Shown here one piece after another: positions 53,330 to 60,716 of a stretch of 64,000 nucleotides of DNA. Under the pieces are notes generated by a model. It saw only the letters and a program-made list of their open reading frames with translations. It made no database searches and was not told where the DNA came from. The number at the start of each line of letters is the position of its first letter. The stretch's first letter is position 1. Origin of the DNA: Nonomuraea glycinis (GTDB taxonomy: Bacteria > Actinomycetota > Actinomycetes > Streptosporangiales > Streptosporangiaceae); NCBI RefSeq assembly GCF_014646515.1, contig NZ_BMNK01000010.1:81156-145155 (forward strand), written 5' to 3'. The translations under genes were made by a program, and so were the position numbers.

Positions 53330-54001
53330 GTGAACTTCGACGGCGAGGATCTGTCCCGTAAGTCCCTGACGGACCGGCTCGCGCCGGACGAGACGCACGT
53401 CTTTCGCGGGTGCGACCTCACCGAGACGGATCTGTGGGGAGCCTCCCTGGCCGGGGCGCGGTTCGAGTCGTGCGTGCTGGAGCAGACCGACTTCCGCAAG
53501 GCCGACCTCGACGGCGCGGTCTTCACCGGCGGCGGCGGACCGCGCGTCAGGTTCAGCGACGCCGACCTCATCGACGTGACGTTCACCAGCGTCGACCTGT
53601 CCGCCGCGCAGTTCGGCGGCGCGCTGCTGACCGACGCCTCCTTCACCGGCTGCCGGCTGATCGGCGCCTCGCTCACCGGCTCGCGCGGCACCGGCTTCAG
53701 GGTCACCCGCTCCAACCTCACCCTGGCCAACCTCGGCGGCTGCTCGATGCGCGGCGACGTGATCGAGGGCGTCCGCTTCGACGAGGCCGACCTGTCCGGC
53801 TGCGACTTCACCGAGGCCACCTTCAGCGACTGCAGGCTGCGCGGCGCCAAGCTGCTGAAGACCGTCTTCACCCGGTCCGACCTGCGCGGCGCCGACCTCG
53901 GGGAGATCGACGACGCCAGGCTGCACGCCTTCGCCGGCGCGACCATCAACAGGGCCCAGGCCGACGCCATCCTGGCCGCCCGGGGCATCAACGTGCTCTG
54001 A
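53330..54001 (+). CDS. Pentapeptide-repeat protein
   Basis: 223 aa built of A(D/N)LxX pentapeptides: CDLTETDLWGASLAGARF, CVLEQTDFRKADLDGAVF, CDFTEATFSDCRLRGAKL. This predicts a right-handed quadrilateral beta-helix. Some relatives (Qnr, McbG) mimic DNA and protect gyrase, but most have no known role. GTG start 4 nt after the GH3 stop, so likely cotranscribed. The 3' end sits in a 29-bp tandem repeat. Confidence 0.9.
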   Translation: MNFDGEDLSRKSLTDRLAPDETHVFRGCDLTETDLWGASLAGARFESCVLEQTDFRKADLDGAVFTGGGGPRVRFSDADLIDVTFTSVDLSAAQFGGALLTDASFTGCRLIGASLTGSRGTGFRVTRSNLTLANLGGCSMRGDVIEGVRFDEADLSGCDFTEATFSDCRLRGAKLLKTVFTRSDLRGADLGEIDDARLHAFAGATINRAQADAILAARGINVL

Positions 54002-54065
54002 ACGTCTCCTGAGGTATCAACGTGCTCTGAACGTCTCCTGGGGCATCAACGTGCTCTGAACGCCT
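53984..54065. repeat. 29-bp tandem repeat across a stop codon
   Basis: About 2.8 copies of a unit beginning GGCATCAACGTGCTCTGAAC. The first copy encodes the C terminus GINVL and stop of the pentapeptide protein; the others are decoy copies downstream, 29 bp apart. Confidence 0.85.
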
Positions 54066-54730
54066 CAGCGCAGGGCCGACCGGGCCGCCGGCGCGAGCCG
54101 CAGCCGCCGCGGCGCCGCCGTGAGGAACCCCTCCAGCGCCGGCACCTCCACCACACGCTCGTCCTCCGCCCGCTCGAACCGAGCGAACCACACGAAAACC
54201 TCCTCCCCTGTACGTACGGGCAGCGCCGGAAAGGTGTTGACCGCGTGCTCGCTCGCGAAGCAGGCGACCGGCGCCGCCCCGCCCTCGGCCAGCACCGGTG
54301 CCGCCCGCTCGGCGAAGAACTGGTGGAACGCCCCCGTGGCGTCCGGGTCGACCTGGCAGATCGTGGCCACGTACACCGAGGAGGGCAGCGCGGCGGCCCC
54401 CACGGGCGGGCGCGGCGACCGCCGGAAGCCGTAGCCGGCCGGGCGCAGGAGGAGGACGTCGTCGGAGTCGATCATGGTGGCGTTGGCCGCGTCCCGGTGC
54501 GCCTTCCAGACCGGCCCGCCGTAGAAGGCGGACAGGGCGGCCTTGCGGCTGTCCATGTCCGTGAACGCCCGGAGCCAGGGGAAGGTGTCGGGCGCGTCGA
54601 GGTCGCGGAAGTGGCCGACGACGTCCATCCCGGCGCTCTCCTGCGTCTCCACGAACTCGCGCTCGAACAATCCGATCAGCGTGTCCCGCTCACCGGGGTG
54701 CAGCGTGTAGCGCCTCAACTCGTAGATCAT
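54065..54730 (-). CDS. NIPSNAP-family protein
   Basis: 221 aa with two ferredoxin-like alpha/beta halves. N-terminal IYELRRYTLHPGERDTLIGL and DTFPWLRAFTDMDSRKAALS are family hallmarks; the second half (SSVYVATICQVDPDATGAFH) is a degenerate repeat of the first. Enzymatic role unknown. A perfect 8-bp dyad with a 5-nt spacer lies just before the ATG, so it is probably under TetR-type control. Confidence 0.87.
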   Translation of the reverse strand: MIYELRRYTLHPGERDTLIGLFEREFVETQESAGMDVVGHFRDLDAPDTFPWLRAFTDMDSRKAALSAFYGGPVWKAHRDAANATMIDSDDVLLLRPAGYGFRRSPRPPVGAAALPSSVYVATICQVDPDATGAFHQFFAERAAPVLAEGGAAPVACFASEHAVNTFPALPVRTGEEVFVWFARFERAEDERVVEVPALEGFLTAAPRRLRLAPAARSALR

Positions 54731-54752
54731 GCGGCCGACGTTATGGCGCTAC

Positions 54753-54773
54753 CACTGACATCCCTTGTCAGTG
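54753..54773. promoter_or_regulatory. TetR-type dyad before the NIPSNAP gene
   Basis: CACTGACA-TCCCT-TGTCAGTG: perfect 8-bp arms, 22 bp upstream of the NIPSNAP start. The cognate regulator is not in the window, as far as I can tell. Confidence 0.6.
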
Positions 54774-54942
54774 ACTTTGCCAGAAGAATGTTCTGATTAC
54801 CTAACGCTACCGATTCATGACTCACGGTTATATAGTCGCTGTGACCTTGATCCTCATGGGTCAAGACAGGTCAAGGGGGTGTGGCACGCCTTCGGGCCCT
54901 GGCGTTCCGCCACCCCTCGAAGCCAACGGCGAAGGAGCTCAA

Positions 54943-55200
54943 GTGATCAGAAAGCTGTGCGTCACCGGTGCCGTGGTCGCGGCCACGGCGGGCGTCACGC
55001 TGCTGGCCGCCCCCGCGCACGCGGACAGCTGGGCCGGCAACTCAAGCCGCAACACCGAAGCGTCCCGGTCGGGGAACAACTTCGCGAACGTCGGCGCGGT
55101 CAACCGGGGCTGGGGCTGGTCGACCAACGTCAACAACATCAACGGCATCGCCACGACCGCGACGAACGACAGCATCGCCGTGACCTACATCTTCTACTGA
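54943..55200 (+). CDS. Small secreted Asn-rich peptide 1
   Basis: 85 aa. Sec signal MIRKLCVTGAVVAATAGVTL, cleavage after AHA (about residue 27). The mature part of about 58 residues is Asn/Ser/Gly-rich with SGNNFANVGAVNRG and STNVNNINGIA. GTG start with GAAGGAG upstream. Tandem paralogue of the next gene; the core blocks are conserved while the C-terminal tail (AVTYIFY) differs. No cysteines in the mature part. Function unknown; Asn/Gly repeats hint at a fibre- or amyloid-forming surface peptide (inference). Confidence 0.78.
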   Translation: MIRKLCVTGAVVAATAGVTLLAAPAHADSWAGNSSRNTEASRSGNNFANVGAVNRGWGWSTNVNNINGIATTATNDSIAVTYIFY

Positions 55201-55216
55201 TCCGATCACGGTTTCC

Positions 55217-55239
55217 CGCCGGGGCCCACTGTCCCGGCG
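55217..55239 (+). terminator. Hairpin between the peptide genes
   Basis: CGCCGGG-N9-CCCGGCG, a 7-bp GC stem 17 nt after the stop of peptide 1. No T-run. Confidence 0.5.
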
Positions 55240-55282
55240 AGCCTCTGAACTCTCGACCTAACCTCTGTGGAAGGAAATCGAC

Positions 55283-55543
55283 ATGATCAAGAAGCTCAGC
55301 GTGACCGGGTTCGTCGTTGCCGCCGCCGCGGGCCTCACCCTCGTCTCCGCCCCGGCCTTCGCCGACACGGACAACCGCAACTCCAGCCGGAACGAGGAGA
55401 CTTCGCAGTCGGGCAACAACTTCGCCAACATCGGCGCGGCCAACTTCGGCGGCCGGAGCTCGACCAACGTCAACAACATCAACGGCAACGCGGCTGTCGC
55501 GTCCGATGACAGCCGGGCGGCCTTCGGCGTCCGCGTCGACTAG
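55283..55543 (+). CDS. Small secreted Asn-rich peptide 2
   Basis: 86 aa. Signal MIKKLSVTGFVVAAAAGLTL, cleavage after AFA. The mature part shares NSSRNEETSQSGNNFANIGA and STNVNNING with peptide 1. ATG preceded by GGAAGGAAA. Its own ribosome site, and hairpins on both sides, suggest the two peptides can be expressed separately. Function unknown. Confidence 0.8.
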   Translation: MIKKLSVTGFVVAAAAGLTLVSAPAFADTDNRNSSRNEETSQSGNNFANIGAANFGGRSSTNVNNINGNAAVASDDSRAAFGVRVD

Positions 55544-55561
55544 CCGATCCCGGCACGCGCA

Positions 55562-55585
55562 CCCGCGCTCGGCGCGGAGCGCGGG
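55562..55585 (+). terminator. Hairpin after peptide 2
   Basis: CCCGCGCT-N8-AGCGCGGG, a perfect 8-bp stem 19 nt past the stop; followed by GGCGTGTGC rather than a T-run. Confidence 0.55.
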
Positions 55586-55626
55586 GGCGTGTGCCCAGTT
55601 TCTGGTTCGGCACTACCATCGCCAGG

Positions 55627-56448
55627 ATGACTACCTGCGCATATGTGACGTTCGATGACCCCGATGGCCATGACGACGAGCGGACGACGGCTCTCGATGC
55701 CTGGCACGCGACCGGAATCAACGGCCGGCCCGAACGCTGGGACGATCCCGGCGTCGACTGGGCCGCCTATGACGCCGTCGTGGTCCGATCGGTCTGGGAC
55801 TACGTGGACCGCAGGGCCGAGTTTCTCTCCTGGGCCCGGCGGGTGGAGTCCGTCACCCGGCTGCTGAATCCGGCCGCCGTTCTTGACGCCAACACCGACA
55901 AGACCTACCTGCGTGACCTCGGTGTGCCGATCGTGCCCACCCACTGGTCGGCGCGGGAGTTGCCGCTCTGGGACGACTACGTCGTCAAGCCCGCGATCTC
56001 CGCCGGCGCCCGCGACACGATCAGGACCGCCGACCGCGACCGCGCCCAGGCGCACGCCGCCGCCCTGGAGGCCGCCGGGCGCACGCCCATGGTCCAGCCC
56101 TACCTCGACATGGTCGAGTCCGAGGGCGAGACCTCGCTCCTCTACTTCAACCGCCGCTTCAGCCACGCCGTCCGCCGCACGCCGATGCTCGCTCCGGGCA
56201 TGACCGCCGCGGACGGCGTACGGGCGCAGTCGCGCACCCCGGCCCCGGACCAGGTCGAACTCGCGGAGAAGGTGCTTGCCGCCATCCCTCAGGCCCTTCT
56301 GTACGCCAGGATCGACCTGGTCCGGCTTCATGACGGCAGCCCGGCGGTCATCGAGGTCGAGCTGACGGAGCCGTACCTCTATCTGCGGGCCGAGCCTGAG
56401 GCGGCGGCGCGCCTGGCCGCGGCCCTGCGCGAGCTGATCAGCAGGTGA
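55627..56448 (+). CDS. ATP-grasp family ligase
   Basis: 273 aa. N-terminal pre-ATP-grasp fold with VVVRSVWDYVDRRAEFLSWA and NTDKTYLRDLGVPIVPT; the central DYVVKPAISAGARDTI carries the nucleotide-binding Lys. C-terminal LLYARIDLVRLHDGSPAVIE and VELTEPYLYL provide metal ligands. It resembles a broad actinomycete group of RimK/glutathione-synthetase-like ligases of unknown substrate. It follows the two peptide genes by 83 nt and a hairpin. Its 3' end overlaps the convergent SDR gene by 11 bp. A link to the peptides is only positional. Confidence 0.82.
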   Translation: MTTCAYVTFDDPDGHDDERTTALDAWHATGINGRPERWDDPGVDWAAYDAVVVRSVWDYVDRRAEFLSWARRVESVTRLLNPAAVLDANTDKTYLRDLGVPIVPTHWSARELPLWDDYVVKPAISAGARDTIRTADRDRAQAHAAALEAAGRTPMVQPYLDMVESEGETSLLYFNRRFSHAVRRTPMLAPGMTAADGVRAQSRTPAPDQVELAEKVLAAIPQALLYARIDLVRLHDGSPAVIEVELTEPYLYLRAEPEAAARLAAALRELISR

Positions 56449-57202
56449 TGCCGCCGTCGACCGGGATGACGGTGCCGGTCAGGTAGGCGCCGGCGCGGGA
56501 GGCCAGGAAGATCGCCGCGCCGGCCATGTCGTCCGGGTGGCCGATGCGGCCCAGGGGGATGCTGGCGGCGATGGCCGCACGGGTCGCCGGGTCGTCGAGG
56601 GCGAAGGCCATCATCTTGGACTCGAACGGGCCGGGGGCCAGCGCGTTGACCGTGATGTGCTCGGCGGCCAGCTGCTTGGCGAGGTGCCTGGTCAGCATGT
56701 GGACGGCCGACTTGGTGGAGGAGTAGGCGAAGGTGTCCATCTCCGGCACCCTGATCCCGTCGATGGATCCCACGTTGATCACCCGCGCCGGGTCCTCCGC
56801 GCCGGCCGCCTGGCGCAACTGGGGCAGGAAGCGCTGGGTCACGTAGAAGACCCCCTTGACGTTGATGTTCCAGAGCTTGTCGAAGGCGTGCTCGGGATAG
56901 TCGGCCAGGGGCGCGCCCCAGGTGGCGCCCGCGTTGTTGACGAGCACGTGCACCGGCCCGTCGACGGCCGACACCAGCGCCTCCACCCCCTCGGGCGTGG
57001 ACAGGTCCGCGACCACCGAGGAGCAGCCGAGCTCCGCGGCCGTCTTCTCCACCTCGGCGGCCTTGCGCGCGGAGATGTGCACGTGCGCGCCCGCCTGGAC
57101 GAATCCGGCCGCGATCATGCGTCCGATACCGCGCGAACCGCCCGTGACGACGACGGTCTTGCCTTCCACCGAGAACAGAGTCATGTCTCGGAAGCTTGCC
57201 AT
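56438..57202 (-). CDS. Short-chain dehydrogenase/reductase (RhlG/FabG-like)
   Basis: 254 aa. Cofactor motif VVTGGSRGIGRMIA, NNAG, and an intact catalytic set: Ser in INVGSIDGIR, and YSSTK (YxxxK) near residue 160. C-terminal YLTGTVIPVDGG. Probably NADP-dependent reduction of a beta-keto acyl substrate or an alcohol. The ATG at 57202 is contiguous with a palindromic operator and has no ribosome site; ATG 57184 is an alternative. Confidence 0.9.
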   Translation of the reverse strand: MASFRDMTLFSVEGKTVVVTGGSRGIGRMIAAGFVQAGAHVHISARKAAEVEKTAAELGCSSVVADLSTPEGVEALVSAVDGPVHVLVNNAGATWGAPLADYPEHAFDKLWNINVKGVFYVTQRFLPQLRQAAGAEDPARVINVGSIDGIRVPEMDTFAYSSTKSAVHMLTRHLAKQLAAEHITVNALAPGPFESKMMAFALDDPATRAAIAASIPLGRIGHPDDMAGAAIFLASRAGAYLTGTVIPVDGGITC

Positions 57203-57216
57203 ACCGAACGGTCGGT
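57203..57216. promoter_or_regulatory. ACCGA-N4-TCGGT operator before the SDR gene
   Basis: ACCGAACGGTCGGT has 5-bp arms and resembles TetR-type fatty-acid regulator sites (CCGACCGGTCGG-like). It abuts the SDR start codon. Confidence 0.45.
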
Positions 57217-57222
57217 TGCCAG

Positions 57223-58518
57223 TCAGATCCCGGGCAGCCGGCCGTTGCGGAACAGGTCGACGAACCGTTGGTGGTCCTCGCGGGCCTGCGCCCCGTAACG
57301 GTGCGCGAAGTCCACCAGCACCTCGGTGAAGCCGGCCCTGTCGTCGGCCACCACCCCCACGATCGCCTCCTCGGTGGAGAAGCTCACCAGGTCATGGCTG
57401 GACTCGTCGTCGGCCACCGAGTGCATGCGCGCCACGGCCCGGCCCAGGTCCTGGACGATCGCCTCCAGCTCCGCCGGCTCGCTGACGTCGTCCCAGTCCA
57501 GATCCGCGGAGTAGGGCGACACCTCGGCCACGAGCTGCCCCACCCCGCCCAGCGTGGTGTGGCCGAGCCAGGGATCGGCGTAGGCCTGCAGCGCCCGCTG
57601 CGACTCGGCGGTCCGGTGCCCCTGATGGCGGAAGTAGTGGGTCACCTTCTCATCGGTGATGTAGCGCGCCACCGCCGGCACCTGCGCCTGCTTCATGTAG
57701 AGGATGACGTCGTTCTCCAGCGCCTGTGACGTGCCCTCCAGCAGCAGGTTGTAGGAGGGCAGCCCGGCCGAGCCGATGCCCACGCCCTTGCGCAGCGCCA
57801 CGTCCTTGATGACGTGCTCGACCGGGCTCGACGGCGTCGGCAGCGTCGTCAGGTAGTCCTCGAAGGCCGCCAGCACCTGCGCCCGGGTCCCGGCCTCGAC
57901 GGGCTCGCGCCCCTCCATGAACGCGAAGCGCCGGTCGTACTCCTCGACCACCGTCTCCACCTCCAGCATCGCCACCCGCGTGCGCAGTCGGGCCGTCTGC
58001 AGCACCCGGTGCAGCACTCCGGAGGTGGTGTCGAGCGTGAGCGACCCGATGGCGTCGTCGCCGCCGCGCGCGATGGCGGCCAGCTCGGTCAGGTAGGCCC
58101 CCGCGAAGCCGCCGACGAGCCCGCCGATCACCTCGTCCGACAGCGCCTTGGCGTAGCCCAGCAGCGCCACGCTCGCGGCGAAGCGCTTGAGATCCCAGAG
58201 GTACGGGCCGACGTACGCCTCGTCGAAGTCGTTGACGTTGAACACCAGCACGCCCGAGGCGTTCATGTAGGTGCCGAAGTTCTCCGCGTGCAGGTCGCCG
58301 TGGATCCACACCCTGCTGGTGGCCGGGTCGAGATAGGAGTCGTCGGCGTACGGCCCGGTCAGGTCCGCGTAGAACAGGGACGCGCTGCCCCGGTAGAACG
58401 CGAAGGGGGAGGCCGCCATCTTCCGGAACTTCCTCCTGAAAGCGGGAGGATCACGCTTGATCGATTCGCCGAACTCCGCCATGAGGACATCGAGCAGGAA
58501 CGAGGAGCGTGTGCCCAT
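57223..58518 (-). CDS. DUF2252 family protein (kinase-like fold)
   Basis: 431 aa. FAFYRGSASLFYADL, VWIHGDLHAENFGTY and VFNVNDFDEAYVGPYLWDLK match DUF2252, whose HGDxHxxN and DFDE motifs recall aminoglycoside-phosphotransferase/protein-kinase active sites. No membrane segment. Substrate unknown. Separated from the upstream flavin reductase gene by a 15-bp minisatellite. Confidence 0.9.
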   Translation of the reverse strand: MGTRSSFLLDVLMAEFGESIKRDPPAFRRKFRKMAASPFAFYRGSASLFYADLTGPYADDSYLDPATSRVWIHGDLHAENFGTYMNASGVLVFNVNDFDEAYVGPYLWDLKRFAASVALLGYAKALSDEVIGGLVGGFAGAYLTELAAIARGGDDAIGSLTLDTTSGVLHRVLQTARLRTRVAMLEVETVVEEYDRRFAFMEGREPVEAGTRAQVLAAFEDYLTTLPTPSSPVEHVIKDVALRKGVGIGSAGLPSYNLLLEGTSQALENDVILYMKQAQVPAVARYITDEKVTHYFRHQGHRTAESQRALQAYADPWLGHTTLGGVGQLVAEVSPYSADLDWDDVSEPAELEAIVQDLGRAVARMHSVADDESSHDLVSFSTEEAIVGVVADDRAGFTEVLVDFAHRYGAQAREDHQRFVDLFRNGRLPGI

Positions 58519-58581
58519 ACCTTGGACAGTAGATCCCGCCGGCCTCTTCCGCCTAGCCTGGCGCGGTTCTGACCAGCACGG

Positions 58582-58701
58582 TTCACCTGGCGGTCCTTCA
58601 CCCGGCGGTCCTTCACCCGGCGGTCCTTCACCCGGCGGTCACTCACCTGGCGGTCACTCACCTGGCGGTCACTCACCTGGCGGTCACTCACCTGGCGGTC
58701 G
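58582..58701. repeat. 15-bp tandem repeat, eight copies
   Basis: Eight head-to-tail units of YTCACCYGGCGGTCM, with first-half (TTCACCCGGCGGTCC) and second-half (CTCACCTGGCGGTCA) variants. It fills the gap between the flavin reductase stop and the DUF2252 start. A variable-number locus by appearance; no spacers, so not CRISPR. Confidence 0.9.
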
Positions 58702-58728
58702 CCCGACCGCCGGCCACCCGGCCGGCGG

Positions 58729-59400
58729 TCACTCGACGAAGCCGCCGTAGCCGCCGCGGTAGAACACCAGCGGGCCGCCGTCGGCGTGGGTGTCGAGTTG
58801 CTGCACCCGGGCCACCACGATCATGTGGTCGCCGGCCGGGTGCTCGGCCTCCACCACGCAGTCGATCCAGGCCAGCGCGCCGTCGAGCACCGGGTTGCCG
58901 CCGGGGGAGCCGGTCCAGCGCAGCCCGGCGAACTTGTCGCCGCCCCTGGACGCCAGCTGGGCGCAGACGGCCTGCTGGTCCTCGGCCAGCACGTTCACGG
59001 TCAGCGCCGTCGCGCCCCGCACCCGCGGCCAGCTCGTGCTCGTGTGCGCCACGCAGAACGCCACCAGCGGCGGATCCAGCGACACCGAGGTGAAGGAGTT
59101 GGCCGCCAGGCCGTACGGCCGGCCGTCCACGGGGTCGAGGGCGGTGATCGCCACCACTCCGGTGGCGAACCGGCCGAGCACCGACCGGAACGTCTTGCTG
59201 TCGAGATGGCCGTCTTCTCGGCAACTGCCGCTGGAAGGGCCGGTCGGCATGGCGGCTCCGTTGCGAGTGCTGCGCTGGCGAGGCGTCAAGGCAGCGACCC
59301 GCCGATCCGGTGCGATCACCCCGGTCGGCGCGAGCGCGGTCGGTGGCGTGTGCGGCGCGATCGTTCCCGGTGCGATCAGACCGGCGGCGTGCGTGCCCAT
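58729..59400 (-). CDS. Flavin reductase (HsaB/HpaC-like)
   Basis: 223 aa. The catalytic domain begins near residue 67 (SKTFRSVLGRFATGVVAITA) and continues with GLAANSFTSVSLDPPLVAFC and LVFYRGGYGGF, typical of NAD(P)H:flavin reductases that feed FMNH2/FADH2 to two-component monooxygenases. An unusual Ala/Pro/Thr-rich N-terminal extension of about 60 residues precedes it; a later start such as MPTGPSSG is possible. The ATG at 59400 has AGGAG upstream. KstR2-type site B lies 35 bp before it. The LLM monooxygenase at 1.7 kb is the candidate partner. Confidence 0.87.
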   Translation of the reverse strand: MGTHAAGLIAPGTIAPHTPPTALAPTGVIAPDRRVAALTPRQRSTRNGAAMPTGPSSGSCREDGHLDSKTFRSVLGRFATGVVAITALDPVDGRPYGLAANSFTSVSLDPPLVAFCVAHTSTSWPRVRGATALTVNVLAEDQQAVCAQLASRGGDKFAGLRWTGSPGGNPVLDGALAWIDCVVEAEHPAGDHMIVVARVQQLDTHADGGPLVFYRGGYGGFVE

Positions 59401-59434
59401 GGTCGTCTCCTCTTCACCCTGACGCGGCAATCAT

Positions 59435-59451
59435 ACCAAGCGCTTGCTTGG
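59435..59451. promoter_or_regulatory. KstR2-type operator, site B
   Basis: ACCAAGCGCTTGCT is an exact match to AnCAAGnnCTTGnT and is flanked to give CCAAGCGCTTGCTTGG. It lies between the divergent flavin reductase and Ltp genes, on the reductase side. Confidence 0.75.
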
Positions 59452-59498
59452 ACGGTAGGCGCGCGGCCGAAGGGCTGTCAAGCGGAATGCGGTACGCG

Positions 59499-59528
59499 TT
59501 GACATGTCGTGAATTTCCCGCCTAGCGT
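59499..59528 (+). promoter_or_regulatory. Promoter of the Ltp-DUF35 operon, leaderless
   Basis: TTGACA at 59499-59504, 18-nt spacer, TAGCGT at 59523-59528. Transcription would begin about 7 nt later, at the GTG at 59535 itself. No ribosome site precedes that GTG. Confidence 0.6.
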
Positions 59529-59534
59529 GACGAT

Positions 59535-60689
59535 GTGGCCAAGCGCTTGCTTGAATTCAGGGATCGTACGGCCGTGGCCGGCGTGGGATACACGGCCTTC
59601 ACCAGGGACTCCGGCGTCAGCACGCTCACCCTGGCCTGCCGCGCGATCATGGCCGCGCTCGACGACGCCGGACTGGGCCCCGGTGACGTGGACGGCCTGG
59701 CCACCCATCGGGTGGGGGACTCCGTGGCGCCCACCGTGGTCGGTCCCGCGCTGGGCGTGCACGATCCCACTTGGCACCTGGACCAGTTCGGCGGCGGCAG
59801 CGTCTCGCACGCCGTGGTCGGCCAGGCGGCGCTCGCGGTGGCGGCGGGCCTGGCCGAGACCGTGGTCTGCTACCGGGCCGTCAACGCCCGCTCGGAGTTC
59901 CGGATGGGCGGCACCGGCCGGGGGCTGCCGGTCAGCCCGGAGATCCAGTTCCAGGCCCCGTACGGCTACGTCGCGCCACCCCAGCAGTACGCCATGTATG
60001 CCCGCGCTCACATGCTGAAATATGGCACTAAAGCCGAGCATTTCGGGCACATCGCCGTCACCCAGCGCGCGTCGGCCGCCAAGAACCCGCGCGCCCTCAT
60101 GCGCACCCCCATCACCCTCGACGACTACCTGGCCGCCAGATGGATCGCCGAGCCGTTCCGGCTCCTCGACTGCTGCCTGGAGACCGACGGCGCCTGCGCC
60201 CTGGTCATCACCACGGCCGAGCGCGCCCGTACCCTCCGCCGCCCGCCGGTGCTCATCTCCGCCGCCGCCTGGGGCGGCGGCGCCTCGCACCTGTCGGGCG
60301 GCGCCGCCGACCCCACCACCTCCGCCGCCGCCGCCCTCGCGCCCCGCCTGTACGCCCAGGCCGGGCTGGGCCCCTCGGACATCGACGTCGCGGAGCTCTA
60401 CGACTGCTTCACCTACTCCGTGCTCGTCCAGCTGGAGGACTACGGCTTCTGCCCGAAAGGCGAGGGCGGCCCGTACGCGGTCTCCGCCGGCCGGCTCCCG
60501 GTCAACACGCACGGCGGCTTCCTGTCCGAGGGCTACGTGCACGGCATCAACCACATCGCCGAGGCCGTCTCCCAGCTCCGTGGCGACGCGGCCGACCGCC
60601 AGGTGCCCGGCGCCGAGGTGGCCCTGTCCACCGCCCAGCCCGGCTACATCCTGCCCGCCACCTCCGCCCTCATCCTGACCAAAGGCTGA
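59535..60689 (+). CDS. Thiolase-fold lipid-transfer (Ltp2-like) protein, probable aldolase
   Basis: 384 aa. DRTAVAGVGYTAFTRDSG near the N terminus, DCCLETDGACALVIT, DVAELYDCFTYSVLVQLEDY and NTHGGFLSEGYVHGINHIAE. The thiolase Cys position reads FGGGSVSHAV (no Cys), while Tyr residues in ELYDC and GYVHG are kept, as in the Ltp2 retro-aldolases that cleave steroid side chains together with a DUF35 partner. A DUF35 gene follows by 27 nt. Its GTG appears leaderless and KstR2-type site C overlaps codons 2-6. Confidence 0.87.
   Translation: MAKRLLEFRDRTAVAGVGYTAFTRDSGVSTLTLACRAIMAALDDAGLGPGDVDGLATHRVGDSVAPTVVGPALGVHDPTWHLDQFGGGSVSHAVVGQAALAVAAGLAETVVCYRAVNARSEFRMGGTGRGLPVSPEIQFQAPYGYVAPPQQYAMYARAHMLKYGTKAEHFGHIAVTQRASAAKNPRALMRTPITLDDYLAARWIAEPFRLLDCCLETDGACALVITTAERARTLRRPPVLISAAAWGGGASHLSGGAADPTTSAAAALAPRLYAQAGLGPSDIDVAELYDCFTYSVLVQLEDYGFCPKGEGGPYAVSAGRLPVNTHGGFLSEGYVHGINHIAEAVSQLRGDAADRQVPGAEVALSTAQPGYILPATSALILTKG
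59538..59554. promoter_or_regulatory. KstR2-type operator, site C
   Basis: GCCAAGCGCTTGCT matches AnCAAGnnCTTGnT except for its first base. It begins 4 nt inside the coding region, immediately downstream of the predicted transcription start, a position fit for repression by blocking polymerase. Confidence 0.65.
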
Positions 60690-60716
60690 GCGCGCCCTCC
60701 GGCAGAAAGGCCCGCC

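Noticed and set aside
51667..53991. A 774-codon minus-strand open frame
   Set aside because: Antisense to the GH3 and pentapeptide genes; repetitive Gly/Val/His composition and no domain. It also covers the kstR2 operators.
58582..58701. CRISPR array
   Set aside because: The repeats are contiguous 15-mers without spacers, and no cas genes occur in the window. The same holds for the 29-bp repeats at 53984.
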